A stretch of DNA of 64,000 nt. It comes from Membranipora membranacea. Lineage: Eukaryota > Bryozoa > Gymnolaemata > Cheilostomatida > Membraniporidae. The notes beneath the pieces were generated by a model, which worked only from the letters and a program-made list of their open reading frames with translations, made no database searches and was not told where the DNA came from. The position numbers and the translations under genes are program-made. Positions 11,971-23,375 of the stretch are shown piece after piece. The stretch is taken from contig OU612067.1 in assembly GCA_914767715.1 (NCBI GenBank), positions 15,259,001-15,323,000 of the forward strand, written 5' to 3'. Each line of letters begins with the position of its first letter. Positions within the stretch are counted from its first letter, which is position 1.

Positions 11971-14378
11971 TTCGATCTGTCTCAAAATGTTGCTTAAATT
12001 TTCCCATAATATCATCAAATTTAAAAAACCACACACATTATGACATGACGTAAAAAGCCACTTCGGGCTCATCATATATTATTTTCAACCAAAAATTAGG
12101 ATGAACTTTATCTCTAAGAATAAATATAAACTATTTTCCAATTTCTAGCAATCAAATTAGCTCAGCCATCCACATTGCTAAAAACAGCCTTTTCGGCCTC
12201 ATCTCTTTGATAAAATGACGCAACGTCGTCCAATCCTATTTTTGATGAGCTTTTAACAATCAATAGCTCGGCAGCTGTCCAACGATGTATAGAAAGTTGA
12301 GATTTGCTGACCCCCGTGTCTCTACCTTCACTCCGCTTTCAACCTAGTTTACATGTTAAGTTTTGTTAGAAGCAATGCCCCCTATAATGACTGATCTGGT
12401 ATATTTTGTGAGAAAAAGTTGCTATGATGGCACATTCACTAAAAAAGGATTTTTCTCAAGCTTTGCCTGGAACGTACGCAATATTTTTGTTTTTTTCTAA
12501 TTGAATTCTGCAAACGATCGGTTTTCATTCATGGCATTCATTCATTCTCTAAATCCAATGGACTGAAAACTGAAATTTGGCATGTTTTGGTTACATATAT
12601 GAATAACATATTCAATCTCCCATACCTAGGTCAAGTTTCAACTCGATGTTGATCTTTTGGTGTATTGGGATGGGATTGGGATCGTAGATCGTCAACAGTA
12701 AATGAGCTTCGTAGCGATTCATTTTAATTGCAACCTGCAATCATGTAAAAACGATGCATAGAAAATATTCTCGTTTGAGTAGGAATTAACTTTCTTCTAC
12801 ATCAAATAAACAAGAGTAAAATGTGACATAAAATGTGAACACAGGTACATACATAGTAATCAAATGCAATAGTTATCCGAAAAAATACTTACAAGTTATT
12901 GATCCAATATGCATTCGTTAATCAGCATCCACAATAACAGTATGTTAATAAAGGTACAGTTTTACGTCTATAAAAACTCCCACTTTTAAATAGACGGAGT
13001 GATGGCAGGCTAAACTAACAATATCGCCATCTGAGCCAACACTGATTTAACCAAGGAAAATTGTACAAGAAAGTGGTTGTCACAAATAGCCAGAAATAAC
13101 AGAAAGCTGTACTCTTGGTTACAAAAGAAAGCAGGATAATGAAGTGTCACTATGAACAAATTTCTATATTCATCAATACAGTTAATTATCGTTCATGCTG
13201 GTCAGGGCATACTGAAACAGTTAGGTTTAGTTTCGTTTGTCATTTATTATAAGGAGTTATGCCACTAATATCAATGAGAAGATAACTTGTGAATTTTTAG
13301 AAATTGAGTACAAATGTTCCATCAGGGTTCCATGTTATACAAGAGAAACTGAATATATAGGAAAGCTTAATTTTAATCTCTCTATCATAATTGGAATCGA
13401 ACATACACTCCTCTTATAACTGGTTTGCACTTTTTATGGCTACAGAGGAAAGTCCATCTCCGCTGACTACGTAAAAAGAGTATATCAGTCACAATTACAA
13501 TTGATAGAGGGCTCACAGCCTATTATCACAACAGCTAGTACAAGACAAGAGCATGGGTCAATGGGGGGATGGAATGATTTTGAAGTTTTGTTTGTATTTT
13601 CTGCCCATTTCATGGCAGACCTCAAAGAGAAGATGTCCTCCCATAAAAGTTCCGAGTGGCTGTAAGCACATTTTGCCCTATATCCTCTTCTTCAGAGTGA
13701 TTGTCAATTTGTTAGTGCTCTGACAAGTGAGAACACAAGCAGCACTAGGTTGACACTCAAAACCAGCTTTGGCCTGCTGTTGTATTTTTGAATTACAAGT
13801 TCTTTCTACAATTACAGTGATGCTGGTAAAGATTTCTGAGATGAGCTTAGATCTATGATCAGGAGCTGCAGATGTGGTAAGAATATCTCCACCTTTCCAG
13901 CGAGCCGAGTTTACAGTGTTCCACCATTTGGCCTTTTGTCACAGCAAAAAGTGTATACAAATACAGGAGCTCCAGTGAGACCAAAGTGTAGAATAGATGT
14001 TAGTAGAACTACTACCAATTTCTAAGGAAGTTTAAACCGCAGTGATACAAACTAGAAAGTCATAATGTTCAGTTTGATGGACAAAGAGATGTGTTCACAG
14101 AGACAGTATAGAGCCAGAGGTGCAGTCTTAAGAAATCATTGCTCTCTTGATATTAGGTGAAATATGTTAAAGGTTAACTTGTTACTGATGTTACAGAGTT
14201 GCTAGAAAAGAAAAATCAGATTGTTTCATCATTATTTTTTATTGAGCATATGAGCATGTAGACCCCAGGTGGGGAGCATTGCAACAATTTCTTTAATTTA
14301 TCAAACCATTCAAAACAGCAACACTGTATTCAGTCACCTGTAAATACCTTTACTTCATACAAAAAAGTACTTACTTGT
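11971..14378. other. Right part of duplicate copy 2, no gene seen
   Basis: Non-coding counterpart of 800-3080. On the minus strand an AATAAA (14238-14243) lies about 195 bases past the TMEM223-like stop codon. The equivalent place in copy 1 reads CTTTCATT, so this signal exists only in copy 2 and could serve the neighbouring gene. Confidence 0.5.
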
Positions 14379-14436
14379 TTTGGCACAAATTACAAACATC
14401 AAGATAATCTAAGCTGATTGGTTGGAATTTTTTGTG

Positions 14437-16460
14437 TCATGAGACGCTATTGGTGCCTTTTTGTATCACAGTTTTCAAGTGTCCACGATTCAATTTCTGC
14501 CCGCATTGTTGCATAATAAAAGGGAGCTTTATACCACCCAACTGTATTAACATTGTTCTTTCTAAGTTTGGCGTGATCCGCGATTCAACCTGCAAGAAAA
14601 GTGGGATATATCTGCTGAAATCAATGTCACTATATGTCAGTTTCATCAAAAAACCAGGAGTAGAGCAGCGGAGACTTAGTACATAATGTAGAGATATTTT
14701 ACACATATTGATTATGGACAACTGCTGATCTTCTTATACGGAACATTCAATATACAAAGAGGCATGTTGTCAGCATTAGCCAGGTGCCTCATGATTGGAC
14801 AATAATGTTATATATTATCACCCATTCTAGGTCCCTAGAAAGATTGCACTGTGAATATGGATTTGACATACTCTCATCAGTAATACAGTGATATTATTCA
14901 ACAACATACAAATGGGAGTTGTCTATCACTTATTGAGCAGACCATGAAGAGGAGACAAATTAAAACATCCTTTTGTTTGCGACTTTAGTGAGTGCTGGTC
15001 TACAAAGGATTTCCACAATTAGCCTATGTTCATCTCAAAGTTTAAGCTTCACAACCTTACAATGATGATGCCGGTAGTTGTTCGAGTCTTTTGTTCGGGT
15101 CTTACCTTACTAATTGGCATATATACAGTCTTACTTCTCAGTAAAGCTGCGTGTGTTGTGATAGCCACTTCTTTACCATTTCTCAAAAGTACTATCGACT
15201 TAATAACTCTAAAAGGTATCATCACTCCACCAATCGCACTAAGAGCACCTGCATAAATGTATAAACAAGAAGCTGGATGATATATAGTACCGCCTGCGAT
15301 GGTCATTGCTTTCAAATAAAACTAATAATGGGTATAGTCAGGGTGGAATGTCATATCACGGTCCGCAAGCTGGAAAGAAAAGCGATTTGTTTGCGGTCTT
15401 CAATTACAAACGCTAGATCTAGAACAAAGTGATACGAGCGATCGAATAAGGTGGAGAAATTTGGTGGAACTGGGAGTCAGGCAAAAACCATCCACCCAAT
15501 CAGGACATGGCGGTGAAAGGTGAACAATTACAAACGCATTATCATGGAGCAACCAACCCTACGTGTGATGAAAGGTTCATGTACAAAGAAGAAGAAAAAA
15601 TAAATAACATACCAACCACAACGCAGACATACATGAATGCCTGATGCAGAGTTCCATTCAAGAATCTGTTGGGATCATACCAGCCTTTATATTCTATATC
15701 TGTGGAATTGCTTGCAGGATTATTTTGTTTCTTTCTAATCAAAAGTGTACGAACCAGATAAAATCCATAAGCTGCATTAGCACAGAAGACACTCCAGCCT
15801 GAAAGAAAAAGGACACGTCATGTCAGCGATATCATAATTATTTCAAAGCACTGCTGCGTTGTGAATATGGTAGAGAAAATCCAACAAAGTCATTTTAGTG
15901 ATATCACTGAGGCTTTTCTTGCAGCTTATTGGCAGGTTCCATCCAAAATTTCGGTTTAACATGATGCGCAAGAAGGCCCTACAGAGGGATTAGGTTTCGC
16001 TGCGTATTATGTAAACAGTATTGCAATGGATCATTTCATTTCCGACTTTCAAAAATTACTGGGTGACGGAAAGCCGTCTATCGAGCCGTATGCTACCAGA
16101 CTTGGACCTTTCTAGTCTCAATACCACCATTGAATGACTAAAAATATTACAAGTAGTAAAAATTAAAAGATGGGAAATGACACAAACAAAAGTAAGACAT
16201 AGAGTTAAATTTTTAACATCATATTTACCTAATGCACCAAGCACTGGTCTCATAGCTCTCCAGCTGCTATTCTGGGTGTATATAATGAGGTCTGCAGTCA
16301 GATTCTTGGATGCAGCAGTATTAGATTCACTGACAGGTGTAGCATAACTCTTGTACACTTTTGATCTCATCTGACCTCTGCACGCAGTTGGAGATGCTAA
16401 TCTGAAGCTTGTGAGACATTGTCTACATGAATTGCTCAGGAGCTGAGCTAAAGATGCCAT
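14437..16460 (-). CDS. TMEM223: TMEM223-like mitochondrial membrane protein (4 exons, 237 aa)
   Basis: Minus-strand exons 16229-16460, 15613-15798, 15106-15248 and 14437-14589 join in phase (232+186+143+153 = 714 nt, 238 codons with stop), all GT-AG. The N-terminal ~75 residues are rich in Arg/Ser/Thr and poor in acidic residues, consistent with a mitochondrial targeting sequence. Two membrane spans follow: one across exons 1-2 (GALGWSVFCANAAYGFYLV) and one across exons 2-3 (FMYVCVVVG then ALSAIGGVMI). After the second span comes the family block VIKSIVLLRNGKEVAITTHA, then VYMPISKV, matching the layout of animal TMEM223. TMEM223 is an inner-membrane protein linked to cytochrome c oxidase COX1 translation in mammals. 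Human TMEM223 is about 200 residues; this one is slightly longer at the N terminus. The C-terminal exon is the least conserved by eye. The start is the first Met giving a presequence; an upstream in-frame Met also exists. Confidence 0.72.
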
Positions 16461-16604
16461 TATATCAACAGTCAACCATCTAGTCCAGTCGCAGTCTGTT
16501 TGACCTATAATATACAACCCAGAAGTTTTAACACAACACATATATTACGTCTTATTTGAAGACTAAAAATAAACCACCGGAAGTTAGTCATATGTTAAAT
16601 TGAT

Positions 16605-16610
16605 TTTATT
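16605..16610 (-). promoter_or_regulatory. Poly(A) signal after the 16625-16833 exon
   Basis: TTTATT on the plus strand (AATAAA on the minus strand) 15 bases beyond the TGA of the exon at 16625-16833. The closeness supports a real 3' end there. Confidence 0.4.
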
Positions 16611-16624
16611 TTTTACCAAGTACC

Positions 16625-16833
16625 TCAAATCATGTGCCTATTGTAGTAAAGGCTTTCACAGCAAGATGCTTGCATCGAGTACAGGATTGCAAAGATTAGC
16701 AGCTGGGGATCGCCTCCTCTTTGAATGTACATGCGCCCAAGGAAGATGACAGATTTTACGCCAGGAGGGAAAGGGAAGAGAACCCCAGGTGCCCATGCCT
16801 GCAATGCATACCGGTTCTTAGACAGCCAGTAAA
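16625..16833 (-). CDS. Probable last exon of an unrecognised minus-strand gene
   Basis: A strong acceptor (TCTTTCCACAG, minus strand) opens a 209-nt frame: two bases completing a codon, 68 codons, TGA. An AATAAA lies 15 bases downstream. The peptide starts YWLSKNRYALQAW, has a Pro/Phe-rich hydrophobic stretch (GVLFPFPPGVKSVIFLG) and a second hydrophobic stretch (DPQLLIFAILYSM), and ends YYNRHMI, as in a small membrane protein. I do not recognise the family. No phase-compatible upstream exon was found between 16840 and 18100, so it may belong to a gene with a distant 5' part, be a remnant, or be a 3' exon used by another transcript. Confidence 0.35.
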
Positions 16834-16929
16834 CTGTGGAAAGACAATTTGATGACAGCACATGCAATCAACCACTGAACACATGCAAGTAGAATGTGAT
16901 AAAAACCCTCTGTAGGATGTGCAAGTCAA

Positions 16930-17265
16930 GAGGAGTCAGGAGTGGTCTGACGGTTGAGGGTAAGGAGTTGCGATCTTAAGATCCAGGTTCGATTTCTGGC
17001 GCCTTCTATCATAACTGATTTGACACTGGCAAGCCATTAATTCTGGTCAGGTGTGTCCGGATCAGGACCATAAATACAGGAGGTCTACTGCGTGCTTGCA
17101 CGCATTAGAAAGATCCCCATCTGCCTCTTCAAAAAAGAGAGAATCCGGCAACGGTGGGCGAGGGTATAGGGTCAATACGCCACACAAGCCCCCTGCGGGA
17201 GCCGTTAAATAGGGTGGACAAATAAGATCTAGTGTAAAGAAAGGAAAGTGGTCGTCTGCCTAAGA
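16930..17265 (+). mobile_element. tRNA-derived SINE
   Basis: The head resembles a tRNA: an A-box-like GTGGTCTGACGGTTGAGG and a B box GGTTCGATTTC (16986-16996) spaced as in pol III promoters. It is followed by about 260 bases of non-tRNA body (to roughly 17265) that codes for nothing. The right end is not defined by an A-tail or clear target duplication. Confidence 0.6.
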
Positions 17266-17546
17266 CGTTGAGGCATCAACCTCTGCTACACACAATACAA
17301 TGGACTTGAAAAATCTACAGAAGGTCTGTGCAACACCCATCAAAAGACTCCCCAAACATGACTATTTTGAAAGGTGCTTAAAAACAGATTCATAAGTAAA
17401 CTATAATCAAAATTAATACATAGTAATATAGACTCTAAACCACTGCATTTAGTACAGTTACATACATACACACCAAAGAGATAGGCTGAGTGTCAATGGC
17501 CTTCTGCTGATAGAGCAAGTCAGTGCCCATATGGACTCCACATATA

Positions 17547-17655
17547 TAGTCTAAGTGCTCAGACTCCAAGGCGCAGGGAGTTACTTGCGCACACTATCAG
17601 TTTGATAGTGTGCGCAAGTAACTCCCTGCGCCTTGGAGTCTGAGCACTTAGACTA
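17547..17655. repeat. Perfect palindrome with 53-nt arms
   Basis: Arms 17547-17599 and 17603-17655 are exact reverse complements separated by GTT. Outer ends read TAGTCTAAGTGCTCAGAC; the inner part is GC-rich (GGCGCAGGGAG). No coding sense. Perfect identity over 53 nt means a young foldback element or active arm correction. Confidence 0.92.
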
Positions 17656-18019
17656 CCACATAAATTGCCTTATCAGGCCTTTTGGGAAGGCTAGTAGCCT
17701 AAGTGCACCTATACATTGAGTGCACAACATCGTAGGTCTATATAGCCTGTGGCAATCCTTAGACCATACAATATTATGCATAATTTTAGTTGGAACTGAC
17801 AAATTCAAAAGCACTGGCAGGTTGAAGCCAACTGGTGAAGTATGTTTCACAAATTATCAGTAGGCCTATCTTGTAATGCAGGCAGCTTTTGTTGAGGGTG
17901 GGGGTTGATCATGAACATTGGCAAATGTTACATGCTGGTAGCTCAACATGGGGGATGCTGTTGTGCTAAAAATGTGTCCGGTAAATGGCCATCCGCCACA
18001 CTTCTCTCTAAAAGGGCCA

Positions 18020-18590
18020 ACCGCTTGTGCCAAATACCCATCCGGCAGTGCAAACTTGCCATCCACTTTGTCTGGTATCAATCTAGAAATGTGACTGTCA
18101 CAAACCCATCGGGATGGTCAATTAGCAAACTCTTGATTGCCAAATACCCATCCGGATGGCACTTTAGCAACTCTTGATTGCCAAATACCCATCCTGGATG
18201 GGCTGGGAGCAGTAATAATATTTGCTGCTACAATCCCATCTGGATGGCCATTTTGCAACTGGTTGATTGCCAAATACCCATCCGGATGACCATTTAGCAA
18301 CTCTTGATTGTCAAATAGCACTCCGGATGGGCTTGGAGCAGTGATTTTTGCTGTAACCACCCTATCCGGATGGGTCTTTTGCTTGGATGATGAGTGTCTA
18401 CAACCCATCCAATTCTCTGCTACGAACCCATCCGCCTCTGTCAAATTTGTGTCCGGACGCGTTTTGAGCAGCCAGATGCCTATTTGGCATCCGGCGGTTG
18501 TCCGACGGATGCCTATTGGACAACCACCGAATGCCACGCGGACAACCGGCGGTTGTCCGATAGGCATCCTGATGGGTTCTTAGCGCGGCA
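18020..18590. repeat. Diverged minisatellite built on CCATCCGGATGG
   Basis: The block CCAAATACCCATCCGGATGG, followed by a TTAGCAACTCTTGATTG-type stretch, recurs several times between 18028 and 18320, with longer intervening variants (GGGCTGGGAGCAGT). From 18420 to 18580 the motif becomes nested palindromes (CCGGCGGTTGTCCG, CGGACAACCGGCGG). Units vary in length and sequence, so this is an old, partly self-complementary array. Overlapping open frames on both strands are by-products of the repeat. Confidence 0.7.
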
Positions 18591-18685
18591 GATGCCAGGT
18601 GGTGTGGACAGTCACAGACATACATCACATGGTCACAGGAATGGAATGTGGGCAGTGGACAGTGAGTTGACTGTTGTGATGACAG

Positions 18686-18726
18686 TGACTCAGATCAAGG
18701 AGTTAGAGTCTCTAACTCCTTGCTCA
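18686..18726. repeat. Short hairpin
   Basis: AGGAGTTAGAG and CTCTAACTCCT form an inverted repeat with almost no loop. It lies in otherwise featureless DNA just past the minisatellite. Confidence 0.5.
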
Positions 18727-18739
18727 GACTATGACTAGT

Positions 18740-20190
18740 CAAGTGACTGCCATTATTTTATTTATTTACTTTTTTTGTGAGCATGAATATTAATGAGTGG
18801 ATAGGCACCTTTTAATCTATAGTCTTTGCTTTAAGTAGTGTAATTGTAACCTTGTCAACTGCTTAGTGTTGATGTTTTAGTAGATGGTTCCATTGTAGTT
18901 GATTAAAACCGTTTTTGAACTAGAGGAGTAGTGGTTTTATAAGTTTATTTTTTCTATTACCTTGAACTAGACCAAAATCTTTTGCAACAATTAAGTATTT
19001 CACGTTTAAAACCCCCATTATTAGCCGGATATATTTCAAGATCTCAGCTTGTTCTTTGACTAGTGAGGGAATAAAGCTACTAAGTTGCGCCATTTATAAA
19101 ATGGACAAGAACATTATTTCAAGGGCTTTATTATAAGCAATGGAAAGGCAGAATTAATTTATAAAATTAGTTATTATATACTCTAAATTCACCAATGTGT
19201 TGGACTGTTGCTGCCATCAGCTGAAACAGTAGCACTAAGAGCTCTGACTGCGACCATCTCACTATATGAATAGGTAGATTTAAACCTGCTGTCTCTATCC
19301 AAAACAAAGAAGTGACATGACAATTTTATTCATACACATCTTTTTTTTTAAACTGAATGTATCCACCCAGTCAAGTTTGGTTGATGTCAGTCGTGTTGTA
19401 TACATAAGCATTATGAACAAATTGTGTGATATGCAGCAGTGGTATCTTGCCAAAAAAAGTAGTGCGCGTCTAGAGCACAGCTGGTTTGACCATACCGCTT
19501 TGTACTTGCTTGATACACAATTACTAGCAATACTATAGCATAGTTCTACCCTAATTAAATCCTTACTAATTTGTCACTAGCTAGTGCGTCAATGGATCCA
19601 TGTAGCTTGTTGTGCTCATGTTATTCCTTTGGCCGAAACAGCAATCTAATCATGACTCATGTCTCACTATACTGTACAACATAAACATTCAGCTAACTGA
19701 TGTATACTTCGACTACAGCTTCTCGATAAAGGAGCAACAATACTCCGAGGGAGAATACTCAGATGAGATGAGAGACAGCATAAAATATCAGGAGTGGCAT
19801 AAGCAAAAGCCCAGGTTCTGTATTTACTTACTTACTTCCCAATTAATCCTAGGAGCCAGTTCAAGGCATATAGGATATTAAACCAGTTTTATGACCATTG
19901 GGGGTAACTTGAGGGAGAGATGTTGTCAGAATGTGAGTCACCATTACCTATTGAATATATAGGTTTATCACACTGTATAAACTCACATGTAAGCATGGTT
20001 ACACAGTTTAATGCAAAGATTAGGAAAAAAAAAATTAATAATATAATCTCACACATCAGCAGCAGGCCAGACATAGACTGCAGCATCAACTAAGGCAAAA
20101 AGAATGACCTAACCTGAAGGATACTAGTAAGCACTTAAAAAAGAGAGAATAAACAGACAGAACACAATATCACATACATAGTACTAAGAT
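18740..20190. other. AT-rich intergenic stretch, nothing recognised
   Basis: No open frame with family resemblance, no long repeat and no splice-supported exon was found here. Short open frames at 19317-19538 and 19612-19881 look random in composition. Confidence 0.5.
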
Positions 20191-20455
20191 TTAGTCATTG
20201 ATGTTGTTAACAGGGTTAAGGGGGAAGTAGACCTTCACTTGGTCCTTAATTCGATTAAAGTACGAAAATTTCCATGCATTGGTGCGATGGACCCAGCTTA
20301 TGGTGTTGCCTCTAGTGTTGTGTGCCTTGGATGAGAACCTTATGTATTTATTCAATTTTATTCCAAATAGCCCTGCCTCCACCTTGCGTAGGAAGAGGGT
20401 GATAGTATGGGCAATAGCCAGTTTTATGAAAATATCATCATTTCATTCAGCCAAC
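20191..20455 (-). pseudogene. C-terminal remnant of a non-LTR retrotransposon polymerase
   Basis: The minus-strand frame reads through IAHTITLFLRKVEAG, then NTRGNTISWVHRTNAWKFS and YFNRIKDQ. The TRG...R-N..KF-YFNRI pattern matches the region just after the reverse transcriptase domain in CR1/jockey-type LINEs, where the family usually continues with WNSLP. Here that motif is lost and a stop follows soon after. Only this fragment is visible. Confidence 0.4.
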
Positions 20456-20459
20456 TGAT

Positions 20460-21664
20460 TGTTTACATTTTAAATAATTGCAGTGTGTCAACCTGTGGGT
20501 CCATTCCCTCTTTTCAATAAGCCAATTTCGCTGTTCTCAACTATAAAAGAAGTGAAGTGGAGCAGGTGCTGTATGGGACTAGAGGTGTGATAACTCCAAA
20601 ACCTATGGCAAGACCTTGTTTCGGCAATTATTTTGTACAATCATTGAATCACAATAATTCTGGAAATTTCCATGATATACACAGCCATTTTTTAAATGTG
20701 CGATAACTGAAAGTTTGTATCATTTAGGACATTTGCATTCTAGGGCAGCGACTTGTCTTACAGCTCTCAAGAACAGGGTATTAATGGGTTTAACAATACT
20801 GTATTGTATTTAAGAACAATACTGTAGATGCATTGAGCGCCATAAGACATATCCCATACAGCACCTGCAACATGTCTTACAACACCCGTCGCCAGCGAGG
20901 GTTTTTGGTGCCCAATCAGAATCGCATGAAATTTTGTGTAGGGGTCCTGAGATTTTTGTTAACTACGCATGGTTGCTATGGGCTGACTCTACATACATGT
21001 CCTGTTCATTTAAGGGTGACAAGCCAGTAAAATTTATTTGCCAAATACATCAACAGTAAGAGAGGGGTTTATGTAGTTTGCATATCATTGCTTAGGCCGG
21101 TAGTTGTGTCCATTCACCATTTTCTTTTTGTATTTGGTAGATAAAGACAAGCTGGTGATAGAAGTGAGGAACTCGACATACGAGGTAACAAGGTTATCCT
21201 AATTTCACTCTCTAACATAACAATTTCATTCATATGAGAGTGTGTGTCGAAATAAATACTTGGGGCGATAGAAAGGCACAGATATAACTTTTACCAAAAA
21301 AAAAAAATTTCATCTTAATAATAATAATATAATCTTTACTTCTAACCACTGGTATGCTACCTTGATAAAAACAGTGGCCACCCTTACAGGCTTTGGTACA
21401 ATAAGAATGATAAAATGCATAAAACTTGCATTTTGTTGGCATCTCGGATTTGAAAAGTAAATAAATAACATAAAAATTATTGTTAAAAAATCTCACTTAA
21501 AAATCGTATCCAGGATATCCTCTTAGTAATTTTGTTGTTCATTTTTGAAAAACTTAATTGCTAATATCTGTACCTGATAATTAAATTCATACCCTGATAC
21601 GTAATATCCCACCCATAGCGTCTAAAAGGGCTAAATATACCTGATACTTGGGGGAACCATTTTT
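20460..21664. other. Intergenic stretch, nothing recognised
   Basis: AT-rich DNA with a poly-A tract near 21297 and a short AAT-repeat near 21318. No supported gene, RNA or element. Confidence 0.45.
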
Positions 21665-21692
21665 TTCTTTCTAAGGCCAACCTAATTGCACC
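21665..21692. repeat. 28-bp target-site duplication, low-coordinate side
   Basis: Identical over 28 bases to 23348-23375 (core CTAAGGCCAACCTAATTGC). It flanks the LINE insertion and defines its edges. Confidence 0.92.
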
Positions 21693-23347
21693 TCTCTCTC
21701 TCTCTTTGCAATCCCTCTGTATAGAGTATGATGTCTGCTTGCTATTTGTGGGTCCTTGAGTGACTGTGTAGTCCTATCCTTGATCTACAAAGTTTTCCAC
21801 AATGGGTGCATTTGAAGGCGTCACTCTCGTCTATGGATGAGCTCTTTCTCAGTTTGCGAGCAGCACGAAGCTCCTCACGGTGCTCTTTCCTGTCATCTTC
21901 AAATATCTTTACTCCCATTTAGATTTTGGAGCGCCATAGTGGGCGATTTCGAGCGTTGTCTTCCCATCTATCTGGGTTAATATGGCATTGTTTAAGATTG
22001 TGTTTTAGATTGTCTTTGAAGCGTTTGCGTTGTCCTCCCTGTTTCCTCTTAGCGTTGCAGAGTTCACCATACATGATCTGTTTGGGCAGCCTGCCATTAT
22101 CCATGCGCACCACATGTCCAGCCCACCGGAGCTTGTTAGATATTATATACGATTCTACGCTTGGAATACCTGACTGGTCATGCACACTGTTGTTGGTGCG
22201 TTTGTCTGTCCACTTTATATTTAGTATTCTGCGAAGGCATCTTTGATGGTACTCTTCTAGACTCTTTATGTTTCTGCTGTAGGTTACCCATGCTTCGGAG
22301 GCATAGAGGAGTGTAGGCATGATAACTGCTCTGTACACTTTCAGCTTTGTTCTTGAGTAGAGATCTTTGTTGTCAAACACTCTTTTTCGAAGGGGTCCAA
22401 ACGCGATACTAGCGGCTTGAAGTCTCTGCTCTATGTCTTTATCTATGTCAGCTTTGGCTGAGAGGCAGCTTCCGAGATATGTGAAGTTTTCCACATTATT
22501 CAGTGGCTCACCTTCCACTAATATTTCGGGCTTCTGGACTTGGCCTGCCGGTATCCCTGGTTTGGGCTGATGTAGAACTTGAGTTTTCTTGATGTTCATC
22601 TGAAGTCCCAGAGTGGAGTATGCGAAATCAAAAGCATCCATAGCCAGCTGAAGATCGTGTTCAGTATTGGCCACAATTGCATTATCATATGCATACTGCA
22701 ACTCTGTTACGGTGATCTTTGTTGTCATTGTCTTGGCCTTGAGGCGGCGTAGATTGAACAGTTCGTTGATCCTGTACTGGATTCTGACTCCGGGTGGTAG
22801 CCTCTGACGCACGAGATGCAAGACAGCCAGTAAGAATATAGAAAATAGTGTCGGAGCAATCACACAGCCTTGTTTGACTCCAGTTTTCACAGCAAACTTT
22901 TCTGATGCTTCCCCATCAACTAATACTGATGCTGACATATCATCATGTAATAGCCGGACTATTTTGATGAACTCCTCAGGGCATCCTATTAGCGAGAGGA
23001 CTTTCCAGAGTGACTCTCGGTCCACTGAGTCGAAAGCCTTAGTGAGGTCTATAAAGGCCATGTGTAGTTCTTGATATTGCTCACGGCACTTCTCTTGTAT
23101 TTGGCGTGCTGCAAATATCATGTCGTCTGTACCTCTGCCCGGTCGGAAACCAAATTGAGACTCCGGTAGTACTTCTTCAGCAACAGACGATAGCCTCGTT
23201 GACAGAATCCTGGCCAGTATCTTTCCAGCAATCGCTAGCAGAGATATTCCTCTATAGATTCCGCAAAGAGACTTGTCTCCTTTCTTGAAAATAGTCACAA
23301 TAAGTGCATCACGTAGGTCAGCAGGAAGGGTTTCCGTCTGCCATATC
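21693..23347 (-). mobile_element. 5'-truncated LINE with C-terminal zinc finger and (GA)n tail
   Basis: A 1655-bp insertion lies between exact 28-bp target-site duplications. Read on the minus strand it begins abruptly inside the reverse transcriptase reading frame (ATATGGCAGACGG at 23346), which is typical 5' truncation, and ends after the stop codon in a GA-microsatellite instead of poly(A). The missing 5' part would hold the endonuclease. The long duplication and the truncation are signatures of target-primed reverse transcription. The RT belongs to a jockey/CR1-like group common in marine invertebrates; the exact clade is not resolved. Confidence 0.9.
21742..23346 (-). pseudogene. Non-LTR reverse transcriptase, C-terminal 535 codons with one stop
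   Basis: A single frame of 535 codons runs from the truncation point to a stop at 21742-21744, interrupted once by TAA at 21919-21921. RT motifs in order: TIFKKGDKS and YRGISLL, then SQFGFRPGRG, FIDLTKAFDSVDR (first catalytic Asp intact), GVKQGCVIAPTLFSIF, then QYAYDNAIVA where the family has YADD, so the first catalytic Asp of the active-site pair is Tyr. LGLQMNIKKTQVL follows. The C-terminal part has LRWAGHVVRM, and beyond the internal stop a zinc-finger-like end FKCTHCGKLCRSRIGLHSH ... TH. With the YADD change, the stop and the missing N terminus, this copy is dead. Confidence 0.9.
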
Positions 23348-23375
23348 TTCTTTCTAAGGCCAACCTAATTGCACC
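23348..23375. repeat. 28-bp target-site duplication, high-coordinate side
   Basis: Second exact copy of the LINE target-site duplication (matches 21665-21692). Confidence 0.92.

Larger units (their letters stand above)
5753..14378. repeat. Duplicated segment, copy 2 (interrupted by a transposon)
   Basis: Direct repeat of 1-3080, in the same orientation. Its left part is 5753-6461 and its right part 11971-14378; the 5.5 kb between is a DNA transposon. The right boundary at 14378 lies 59 bases from the stop codon of the TMEM223-like gene, so that gene's 3' UTR probably runs into duplicated DNA. Copy 2 keeps about 126 bases (12439-12564) missing from copy 1. No gene is recognised in the duplicated DNA itself. 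Confidence 0.9.

Noticed and set aside
18118-18738. Several overlapping open frames of 75-150 codons on both strands
   Set aside because: They follow the CCATCCGGATGG repeat on both strands and have no independent support.
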